Part shown: positions 55,471-64,000 of the stretch, piece after piece
Position numbering within the stretch: the stretch's first letter is position 1
Layout of the letters: each line of letters opens with the position of its first letter
Assembly: GCA_036346205.1 (NCBI GenBank)
Contig: JARFJB010002087.1
Coordinates: 10,265,001-10,329,000, forward strand
Source of the DNA: Vesta saturnalis
Lineage: Eukaryota; Arthropoda; Insecta; Coleoptera; Lampyridae
Reading direction: 5' to 3'
Length of the DNA stretch: 64,000 bases
Made by a program: the position numbers and the translations under genes
The notes under the pieces: generated by a model
Seen by the model: only the letters and a program-made list of their open reading frames with translations
Database searches by the model: none
What the model was told of the DNA's origin: nothing

Positions 55471-56879
55471 AATGATTAAAAGGTAGTTTCAAACACCTTA
55501 TACTTACCGTAAATCTAAAACTCACAATCAGTCCAGGCAAAATTGTCTCTATCTTAAATTTTTCTAAAATAGTCTTAGGCGGGATGTTAAATTAATTCTA
55601 TCTGACTGTGGAAGATAAGATTGTAGCCTACTCAGTACAATCATACACAACTCCAGTTAAATCACACTTGAAAAGAAATTTATCCAAAAGCTTAAGAAAA
55701 TTTTGAAATACACGGGACGTCGTAAACATTTTGATCAACACAACATTCGTTAGTTTCGGAAAAATTTAATATATAACGATCAGTGCTTTTATCATAGATA
55801 ACCTCTATATAGTTTATGAATAGTTTCTCTTTTAAATCGTATTTAAACATTCATCATAGGTTTAAATTTTAATACTTCAAATTTGTAATTTATACTTAAT
55901 AAAAATATTCAATTATTCGTGTTCTGTATTTTACTGTCAAATAATTAAATTTTGTAATCGATCTGGCACATAAAGCAATTTCAGATCAATCATTAAACTC
56001 AAAATATTCAGAGATTAATTCGATTATTAGTAGGTGTAACACAGGTCAATTTTACACAGGTTAATGCTAAAATTTTATCTCAGTCGATACAAATAAGTAA
56101 CAAAAGTAAATGAAATAATGGATAAATACTCACCAATTTGCAAATGTTATGTAGAAACACGTCGTTTCAAAAAGCACACCAGAAATCAATTTTTATAGAT
56201 TAAAAATCCCCACACTATGTACTAGACACATTAAAATAGATAAGGTGCGATTACTTTTTCTTATAGTAAGAAATTAGTAACTCAGCAAGCAAGAATGAAC
56301 TTAAAAGATAATCGTACTTGTATCCGTTAAACAAAATCTAAAACTGTTTCTTACAAGTACGTTAGTTAATACTTTGTCCGTGATATAGTGAAGTCCATAT
56401 GGTCTGCTTCCAGTAATCCCTTTTAAATTTGCACCCGTCACTGGCGCAAAAAAAAACAGTGACAGCCTTATTCGCTAATTCATTACGCTGTAACACTCGC
56501 GAGCGGCGTTGTCCGTCCTTCATTCGCACACACGTGTTTCTTTGCCGCGTCGAAGTCCTGAAAATGGAACAACACGCACAAGATACGAAATAAGCGTAGC
56601 CACCTTGATTTTACCAGTGCCGTTTCAGTAACAACTTCCCCAAAAGATTATTTTTCAACCAAATTTCAACATAACAAATCTTTCTACAACGTTCAAATAT
56701 TCTTTCCTATCACACACAATGTTCCATTAAACTCCAGTGGCGTATAATTTACATCAACTTACGTTCTGCATACACAAAAAAAATCATTTTTTCGTGCAAA
56801 CTTACTTAATTTTCATTCATAATACGTTCCATACTGCATCTACACGATGCGTCAAAATAACCTTACATGTGGCTGATGG
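55471..56879. other. No gene recognised; CpG-richer block at 56400-56640
   Basis: Mostly AT-rich. 56430-56600 is richer in CG dinucleotides (for example CTCGCGAGCGGCGTTGTCCG) and could be a promoter or 5' exon, but no convincing frame or TATA/initiator was found. Confidence 0.4.
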
Positions 56880-57245
56880 AGCTTAGAAAGCGCAAGCAGC
56901 GCGCCCTCTCCTTGGGAGGGAATGAAACACGTGGCCATTTCCTTTTTACCTTCCAACATACATATACATAGGTATAGAAGGTTATGCAATCGACTTTTTT
57001 TTCACTATCGCTAAATCGACTTATTCTCATTTTACAACTTTTGGTCAAGTTTCGTCAAGATCGGCCATGATGTCTGGATTTGTGTGTGTGTGTGTATGAA
57101 TGCATGTTAGTATTCACGATAACTCCAGAACGAAAATATCTACGTACTAAAAATTTTGTATGTAATCTCGTTTTAATTTGGCTTAGAGCTGATTAGATTT
57201 TGAGAGAAATCCTGCAGCGGAGAGCAGGGGTTTATTAGGGTTAGT
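56880..57245. repeat. Probable dispersed repeat with (GT)n
   Basis: Contains TTTTGGTCAAGTTTCGTCAA, GATCGGCCATGATGTCTGG, a short GT run (57081-57096), then CGATAACTCCAGAACGAAAA and GCTTAGAGCTGATTAGATTT. This layout resembles a repeat I recall from several insect genomes. Identity is inferred, since only one copy is in the window. Confidence 0.45.
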
Positions 57246-59489
57246 TTTTGGTTTTTATCAAATATTTTTAAAACAGCTGCATATTTCAAAGATACAAAAA
57301 TATCCAGACAAAGATCTTAAACATATTGATTGATTGATTATGTTCTAGGCAATTTTTTAATATGACTCATAATTTAGCGGTAAGAAAATTCTTAAGATAC
57401 AATTTAAGTGTTAGTTCAAATTTTTTTCAATATCTGAATAATGATTCATTTTATTAGAAAAAGTGCAGACATTTTACATAACTTTTCTTTATAAAGTTTC
57501 TTGCTATAATGCAAGGTAAGGTTAAAAAATAATTAAATATGAATGAAAATGTTTAAAATGTATCATTGATATTTTAAAGATACGGTGACTTTGGAATTTT
57601 TTTTAAAGTTAACTCGCGTTATTTATGTCTGAAATGAAGTTTTGAACGTCATTCTGACATAGATTACTGTTTTTGTTTTTACAATGTTGCCAGTTTTCGT
57701 TATGAACGTATGAAAGAGTTATGCTAAAATAAATTATAATTAAAATTATTTCATTTCTTTAATTTTTAAGTTGGCATCTAGATGTCTACTAATCTCATTC
57801 TGTCCAGAAGTTTTAAACGTCTGTGTGACATAGATTATTGTTAGTGCTTTTAAAATGTTGCATATTTATGTGATGAGCTTATTGTAAAAGTATATAAAGA
57901 CATAATTATTCTAAAAAATTTTATTAAAATTATTTCATATCTTTTAATTTCCATTTTGTAGGTTGGAAGGTCGTGTGGTGTTCCACACCAGATATTTTTA
58001 TTTTGTCTTCTGGAGAAACCATTTTAAAAATATGAATCCAAATTCGGAAAACTGGGCATAATACAAGCATTGTTTAATGTTGCTAAAGAAAATAAACAAG
58101 CATTTGTTTACGGTTATTAAGGAACTTTCAATAGTATAGTATTTTCAGAGAGGTATAATGAAAAATATCTTTTGCATGCTAACAATAAATAAATATTTTG
58201 GGGTTGCTATTTAAAAATGTTGATGAGGTCATCGCACAACTAGTGATGAACGTCATTGATTTGTGAATGGATAATAATTAATAAAAGATGTGCAAAAATT
58301 AAATCATTACTGCTCTTTTAGTTTTTTTTTCGAAAGGTTAATATTTTTTGAGTTATTGAATTTGTTGCATATTTAATCACCACACTATATGTTACATACT
58401 GTTCTTATATAGTTGTTTGAACATGTGACGGAACTAAACTGACTGAAAACTAATATCTGGCATAAAACACTTTAGTGGAAGTTGTATTGAACTTGGAATC
58501 ATATATACATTTAGCATTTAAAAAAATTTAGAGAAAGTTAATATTAATTTGAATCTTAAAATATTCCCAAAAGTTATCTTTTGTATTGTGCTTTTGTAGA
58601 AGTATGTTATGATTTTAGCTACTATTCAAGAATATGAGCTGTAATATAGATTATTGCAGTTTAAATTTCTTGATAAAAGTTTTCCTTTACGGGTTGGTAT
58701 ATGTGTTTTTTTTTGTATAGTCGTAAATCATTCTACATTTACATTCATTTGCAATACCTCACACTTTTGTTAGTCTGATTTTTGAATTATTTTGTGCTTT
58801 TTAAATGTTTTTTCTGGTACACTCACGAAACAATGTAGCATTCAATGACTGTTTAATGAGTAATATATTTTTTGTATAAATATCAAATATTCATTAATAC
58901 TCTGTATGATTATTGTTATTAATTTGGTATAGGTACGTTTTAGTAACTTTCGGTTTAGTACAATTTATTATCCACCTACTTCTTTCATTGTCACTATTTT
59001 ATTGGCTGAAACCCTTAGTGAATAGCGATTACTTACTGATTTTATTTTTGAATTGTAGAAAATAAGTAACATTATTAACCTTGGCTTATTTTTAAAGGTC
59101 GTTAACCGATTGTTCTCTAACATCAATGTTCTGCATTTAACATTAAATCTATTCCAAGGTCACCTGATTTGACCTTGGCCTAGAAATGGTTTAGATCTTA
59201 CAATCGTTTGAACAAGTTGGATAGCACTAAATTGGTGATACTAGTGTACAACGTACTTTTACCACAAACAAAACAAAAAATGCAGAGGTGTTCATTTGTG
59301 GCAAGTAAGAAGTCTCAGTTTAATAAGTGGTGTCATCAGGACAAATGTTTGTTAAATGTTAATTATTTAGATTTGTATGATGCTCAAAACAAAAACAATT
59401 CTTAATAACTCTCTTGTCATTGAAGACATAATTTTTTTGTGCTTAATAAATTCAAAATTTTCATTATTTTAGCTGTTCATAAATGTTCA
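57246..59489. other. Intronic or intergenic sequence with a degenerate direct repeat
   Basis: Segments 57640-57790 and 57815-57960 share TGACATAGATTA(C/T)TGTT, AATGTTGC and TTAAAATTATTTCAT in the same order. No gene recognised. A nuclear-receptor-like palindrome lies at 59154-59178 (separate entry). Confidence 0.5.
59154..59178. promoter_or_regulatory. Inverted extended nuclear-receptor half-sites
   Basis: CCAAGGTCA (59154-59162), seven bases, then TGACCTTGG (59170-59178): a perfect 9-bp inverted repeat. Each arm fits the extended monomer site YCAAGGYCR known for FTZ-F1/ERR-type receptors. Function is inferred from the motif only; it could be chance. Confidence 0.35.
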
Positions 59490-61312
59490 GTTGTGATTAA
59501 AATACTTAGCTTTTGGGTTTTTAAATGGTGTATTTATATTTTATATGAATTTATACATTTCAATAACAATTACAGTTATTGTCGTCAGGAAGTGGTATTA
59601 TCTGTAAGAATGGCTTGAGATGTTAGAACAAATTTATCAAATATGAAAACGCAAAAATAAGCCTGCTATTAATATAAGAATTCGATAAATGTTTAAGCCA
59701 ACTTTGGAAGCTAATTTTAATCAAGAATAACTTGATCCTTAATAATTTAAATATTATTAAACTGCCTTATAGATAACAAACCAGAACACCTTGTAACGAT
59801 TGAAGACTAACAGTGAAAAACTTTAATTTGAAACTGATATAAGCATTCACAAATAAAAACTTGACATACTAATTAAAGATGTAGTCAAACCTAACAAAGA
59901 AATAGTTTTTTATTAATAATTGTAATTGTCATTGTATAGTGAAAACACAATGTAGTACATTTAATATGATTTTTTAATTTTGACTGCACATATTAAATTA
60001 TTGGTAAAGCACGTACTTCAAGGTCTAGGAACACAGCAAAAGACCTAAACATACTAAAAGGTAAATTAAAATTCAGATGTATCGTAGCGCCTTTTGTTTA
60101 AATTATACGATGCCAAAACCTATTTAAACACAGATTTCCTTTTTACCTTTTGAAGTTATTAGGATGTTTAGATATCTAAATAGCTTCACATTGTAAACGA
60201 ACATAATAATGAGTTTTTCTTGACAATACGCCCATGTTATGCTCAGCTACTACAGGTTTGTCTGGTTGACCAAATCTTCAAAATCTCATATGTTCTACGT
60301 TTTGTGATTCCAATGTATACTTTTCGTCACAAACAAGATAACTTATATCTTTAGGCGATCTTAAATGTTCTTTAATTTTTCTTGTAGGTTTAAAAACAGT
60401 GATAATGCCATGCTTAATTAGGATTTTTTCAATTTGTTATGAAAGGAAGAAAAGCAGTACCAACATTAAGCACTAGTTTTTCTTTAGGTTTAAGTGTATC
60501 AGGTGTAATAATATTATTAATATCTATTTTGTTAAATATTTATATTCATCTTTAAAAAATGCAGGACCACAAATTTGTTTAGCTCGATTCACCAATTTTT
60601 TGACGTGGATGGTGGTTTGATAATTTATGAAGGGATCTATCAGTATATGTTGATTTTCGGTAAACCTTAAAAGATTAGTTTTAGATATTAGTATATCAAG
60701 AAATTGTAAACTTCCACCTGACCATGGTAAATTGGATGCTTGGATGAATACCATTTATAAAAATCAAAAATTCATGTACTGCTTCTTGTCCATGTTTCCA
60801 AATAACAAATGTGTCATCTACATATCTATACCAAACTAAAGAATTTTTATGTACATTTTGTAATGCTGTTTCAAATTTTTTCATGCAAAAATTGGCTATA
60901 ACAGGACTATGAGGGTTACCCGTTGCTACACCATCAAGCAGTTTTAGAATATATAATTCCACTGAAAATGAGTCATAAGACAGGCTGAAAAAGAATTGTT
61001 ATATCCTTTGGAAAAATATTATCAATATTTCAACAGATTTTTTAGAGGGACTTTTATAAAAAGTGAAACATCAACATCAAACTGTCCATTATATCACCAT
61101 CTTCAATTTTGAAATTACATATTTTTTCAACGAAGTGGGCAGAATTGTAACGAGATGTTTTACCAATATGAGGTTGGAATTAAAATGTAAGATGTTTTGC
61201 AAGACTGTAGGAGAACCAATTACACCACCAATAGTCCTTAAAGGAACATTCGGTTTATGGATTTTTGATAGATCATATAGTTTTGCTTAAGAGCTTCTTT
61301 TTTATTTTATTT
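59490..61312 (-). mobile_element. Penelope-like element, minus copy of an inverted dimer
   Basis: Minus copy with reverse transcriptase (61312-60524), GIY-YIG remnant (60400-60190) and a 3' region of about 600 bp (60100-59490). That region is mirrored by 63070-63925 at the other end of the dimer. The outermost bases are AAAATACTTAGCTTTTGGG. It joins head-to-head with a plus copy at about 61312. Confidence 0.88.
60190..61312 (-). pseudogene. Penelope-like reverse transcriptase / GIY-YIG pseudogene
   Basis: Minus-strand blocks: KLYDLSKIHKPNVPLRTIGG, IGSPTVLQNILHFN, a decayed middle, VELYILKLLDGVATGNPHSP, VIANFCMKKFETALQNVHKN, VWYRYVDDTFVIWKHGQEAV (catalytic YVDD), FINGIHPSIQFTM, LQFLDILISKTN, NYQTTIHVKKLVNRAKQICG. 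Then FKPTRKIKEHLRSPKDISYL, a partly deleted GIY-YIG (KVYIGITKR in one frame) and EHMRF, RFGQPDKPVVAEH. RT plus GIY-YIG on one ORF is diagnostic of Penelope-like elements. Many shifts; dead. Confidence 0.9.
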
Positions 61313-61685
61313 TAAGCCCTTCATAAATTATCAAACCACCATCCACGTCAACAAATTCTTTAATTAAATCTTTAGTGGATCGAGCTAAACGAATTTGTGA
61401 TCGTGAATTTTTGAAAGATGAATATTCAACAAATCACTATAAGCTAGTGGATATTCACTTAAAGATATTAATAATACTATTACACCTGCTAGACATAACC
61501 ATAAAGAAAAATCTAAGAACATTTAAGGTTACCTAAAAATGTTTCAAGCCAATTGTCATCTTATGGAGTGTATAAGGTATCTTCTTCTTGTGGAAAAGTA
61601 TACATTGGTATATAGCTTTGATACAAGACGTATACAACATATGAGATTTAGTAGATTAGGTCAATCAGACCTAAGAGACGACATA
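61313..61685 (+). pseudogene. Penelope-like element, plus copy: RT tail and GIY-YIG
   Basis: Plus strand: SNHHPRQQI, then KSLVDRAKRICDREFLKDEY (RT tail, parallel to the minus copy LVNRAKQICG). After about 130 bases come QLSSYGVYKVSSSCGKVYIG (GIY-YIG core) and FDTRRIQHMRFSRLGQSDL. The reading stops at about 61685, where a mariner-like fragment intervenes, and resumes at 63058 with KHSNNFNR. It is 5' truncated relative to the minus copy. Confidence 0.87.
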
Positions 61686-62455
61686 CATTAATGCTAAAAT
61701 AGGCTGGAGCACTATCGTTCATAAACCATATATTTCGTCTGAGGTGAAGAGGAATTTCTTGAAGAAGTGCAGGTAACTCTTCCTGTAGGAAGTGATGATA
61801 ACATTCGCCATTTAATGGTAATGGGAGGAATTAAATGATCATCTTGTACTCCAAGTCACATGTTTACTGAAAATTGATGTGGAAAATGAGCATGAAAGAC
61901 TTCATGTGGATTTTCATCAGCCCATAAGTGATTGTTATGAAAATTTCGTATAGAATCTCTGGAAAAACTTGCCTCGTCAGTAAACAAAACGTCATTTAAA
62001 AAATTAAGATTTTGAGCTGTTACATTGAGAATCCATTGGCAAAAAAGTAGATAGGCACAGTAAGAAGTCTCGAGGTAGTGACGCCTGTACTCGTTGAATA
62101 TGAAACAGATACAATTGCTGCTCTTTTAGAATTTTAAATCCGGTGAAGTTGCTTACATTCAATATGTTGGCAATTTTTCGAGTACTTGTTTCAGGTGATC
62201 CAGTAACTATATCGAGAACTGTTTCTTCTAGTCGCACAATTCGTACTTCTCTAGAGCTCTACAGTCAGCAGTTCGTTTCATAAATGTACCATTTTCGCGT
62301 AAACGTTGGTGAAGGCGAGTAAATATTGTGCGATGAGGTATCCTACATTCTGGATAGAACTCTGCATACAGTCGTCGAGCTTGTAGAGCATTTCCATTAC
62401 TTCGACCATAGGCAAAATGTATATCTACCATTTCCGCATTTGTAAAATTTTTCAT
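61686..62455 (-). pseudogene. Mariner-like transposase pseudogene, N-terminal two thirds
   Basis: Minus strand from ATG near 62455: MKNFTNAEMVDIHFAYGRSN, GNALQARRLYAEFYPECRIP, HRTIFTRLHQRLRENGTF. Then LEETVLDIVTGSPETSTRKI, D1 in VLFTDEASFSRDSIRNFHNN, HLWADENPHEVFHAHFPHQF, SVNMWLGVQDDHLIPP, HHFLQEELPALLQEIPLHLR, and D2 in FMNDSAPAYFSINV, where it ends. The third acid and C-terminus are absent. Frames shift two or three times. Confidence 0.88.
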
Positions 62456-63055
62456 TTTTTTTGAAGACACGAAAATTATTCACTTATTGACCTTAATTTT
62501 GCAGCATACTAATAATGAAAAATGCTAATTTGACATTTTGACGAGATGGTTGTATTTTATTTAAAAATATGGACAGCAACCTACTTGATAATCTATCAAT
62601 AGAAATTATAAATACGCAATTTGCAATAAAAATTTTGTTATTTTTTTGTTTAAAAAAGGTGCATCTTGCGAAAAAAATTCAAGAGACCTATTTAATTCAG
62701 GATTGAGGGCGGATTTCTACAAAAATATCAAAACGGGAAAAAGTCAGTGGCGCACCATTCTTTTGTATTTAAAAAAGTTGTAGCATTCTCACACGAACGC
62801 CACTGATACAAGTAGAAATATTCGGATTACCCCAAAAAATACCAATTTATCCTTCCAAAGCGTTCTGCAAATTTCGAGTCAATATCTTCAAAACTCTGAA
62901 ATAATAAAAATAAATAAAAAATTAAAATTAAAATTTAACCTGTGTCTCGGAAACAAAGCATATCTCAACCTATATTTGTAGGAACGTTTTTTTCACAAAA
63001 TAACTTCGGCAATCACCCCCTAAAATCTTTTGCACTTATTTACAAACACCCTGTA
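61686..63055 (-). mobile_element. Mariner-like element, 3'-deleted, inserted in the Penelope plus copy
   Basis: The right (5') end ACACCCTGTA is followed by TA at 63056-63057, a mariner-superfamily terminus in a TA target. The left end is missing: the transposase stops within the D2 block and Penelope sequence resumes, and part of the Penelope ORF is lost too, so a deletion removed the junction. Confidence 0.8.
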
Positions 63056-63057
63056 TA

Positions 63058-63925
63058 AACATTCTAATAACTTCAATAGGTGATTAAAAAAAGGCACAAT
63101 GATACGTCTTAATTTTAATTTTAGCTTTTGGTATGTCTAGTTTTTTTACTGTGTTTTTTTGTGGACCTTGATGTAAATGCTTTACCAATTATGTGTTAAG
63201 ATACCACAGTACTACAGTAATCTAACATGTGTAGCTAAAATTAAAAAATCATATTAAACGTACTACATTGTGTTTTCACTATACAATAACAATTACAATT
63301 ACTATTTGTGAATGCTTTTATCAGTTTCAAATTTAAGTTTTTTCACAATGTTACACTTACATTATAATTTCACTAAATTTTGTAAAATTTTCTCTTTGCT
63401 TGACACTTTTCACTGTTAGCCTTCGACCGTTAGCGGGTATTTTGGTTTGTTATATTCAAGACAGTTTAATAATATTAAATTATTAAGGATCAAGTTATAC
63501 TAATAGCACTGTTATATTAATATAGTGCGAGTCACATCGAGAATGCAGTGTGGCGGGGTATAGGCAATGTATTTGTAATGGGAGGCCGGCACACTGTGTT
63601 GCCGGTTGTCCGATGGCTGTGACAGGGTCGGCTCTGAAGTTATTACAGTGCCGCCATAACGACAACTGGCAACGGTGTGCTCCATAAGACTCACACTGCA
63701 TTCTCAGTGTGACTTTCACTATAGCAGGCTTATTTTTGCGTTTTCATCGTTTTCATATTTCATACATTTGTTCTAACATCTCAAGCAATGCTTACAGATA
63801 TTACCACTTACTGATGATGATAACTGCAATTGTTATTAAAACATATAGATTTTTGCAAAATGTGAATATTAAAAATATATCATTCACAAACTGAAAGCTA
63901 AGTGTTTTTATTATGTATAATAATG
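63058..63925 (+). mobile_element. Penelope-like plus copy, 3' region and terminal repeat
   Basis: Begins KHSNNFNR, the end of the ORF, equivalent to KHPNNFKR in the minus copy. The 3' region then mirrors 59490-60100: ACATTGTGTTTTCACTATAC, GAATGCTTTTATCAGTTTCA, TAGCCTTCGACCGTTAGC, GATAACTGCAATTGTTATTA. It ends GAAAGCTAAGTGTTTTTA. A 200-bp MITE interrupts it at 63522-63721. Confidence 0.87.
63522..63721. mobile_element. 200-bp Tc1/mariner-type MITE with TA duplication
   Basis: Ends TAGTGCGAGTCACATCGAGA and (reverse complement) TAGTGAAAGTCACACTGAGA, both followed by ATGCAGTGTG. TIR is about 31 bp, and TA is duplicated at 63520-63521 and 63722-63723. GC-rich inside. Small open frames here are chance. 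The mirror copy near 59668 reads straight through (GCCTGCTATTAATATAA), which proves the insertion. Confidence 0.93.
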
Positions 63926-64000
63926 GTGAAAGTTTATATTTTTATAGTTCACTTGTGATGTTTGTAGTTTTGTTATAGTGGCTGCAAAATAATGGTTTGT
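63926..64000. other. Flank right of the Penelope dimer
   Basis: Short AT-rich tail of the window; nothing recognised. Confidence 0.4.

Noticed and set aside
61063..61290. 75-residue plus frame
   Set aside because: Antisense of the Penelope reverse transcriptase.
63495..63719. Two overlapping minus frames of 60-74 residues
   Set aside because: They fall within the 200-bp MITE and reflect its GC-rich composition.

Overview
This is an AT-rich eukaryotic window that looks like an insect nuclear genome. The evidence is a formin gene with insect-style GT/AG introns, a THAP-type zinc-finger mini-gene, and a dense load of arthropod-type transposable elements: mariner/Tc1, piggyBac, hAT, pogo/jerky, a DDE_Tnp_4 (Harbinger-type) element, RTE and Jockey-like LINEs, Penelope-like elements and tRNA-derived SINEs. 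The sequence alone does not fix the order or species. Nearly every long open frame belongs to a decayed mobile element. The one clearly conserved host gene is the formin FHOD/Fhos, with three plus-strand exons at 44702-46818 covering the C-terminal part of the FH3/armadillo region, the linker, the proline-rich FH1 segment and the start of FH2. The rest of FH2 is not visible in the 17 kb that follow.

Layout. 1-548 is a (TA)n microsatellite, followed by a tRNA-headed SINE. 2306-2958 (minus) is a two-exon THAP-like gene. 3475-3573 is a truncated SINE copy with a perfect 13-bp target duplication. 4116-6990 is an RTE retrotransposon in two opposed pieces, with a mariner inserted at TA. 7087-8802 is a 3'-truncated piggyBac. 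12296-17426 holds two abutting mariner-superfamily elements, the first a head-to-head composite with very long terminal inverted repeats (TIRs). 17490-22490 is a tandem-repeat array split by a hAT element with a perfect 8-bp target duplication. 24840-27070 is a pogo/jerky transposase pseudogene split by a non-LTR element with a 7-bp target duplication.

27356-31052 is bounded by inverted Penelope-type ends and holds a Harbinger-type element and a Jockey tail. 31171-34340 is a second pair of abutting long-TIR mariner-like elements. 37903-37976 is a tRNA-like sequence. 38166-41430 is a nearly complete single-ORF LINE. 41573-42400 is a large foldback. 43825-44165 is a solo Penelope-type terminal repeat just upstream of the formin exons. 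47350-48130 (mariner-like) and 49505-50163 (Tc1-like) are fragments. 53058-55470 contains a short MITE, a Penelope palindrome, a second palindrome and a SINE. 59490-63925 is a tail-out inverted dimer of a Penelope-like element, interrupted by a mariner-like fragment and carrying a 200-bp MITE whose empty site survives in two sister copies.

The genes do not form a pathway. The window reads as TE-expanded introns or intergenic DNA around a formin gene. Three signals recur: inverted (tail-out) Penelope dimers seen three times, DD41D-type mariner relatives with TIRs of hundreds of bp, and mariner-like elements lying within about 10 bp of each other, seen twice.
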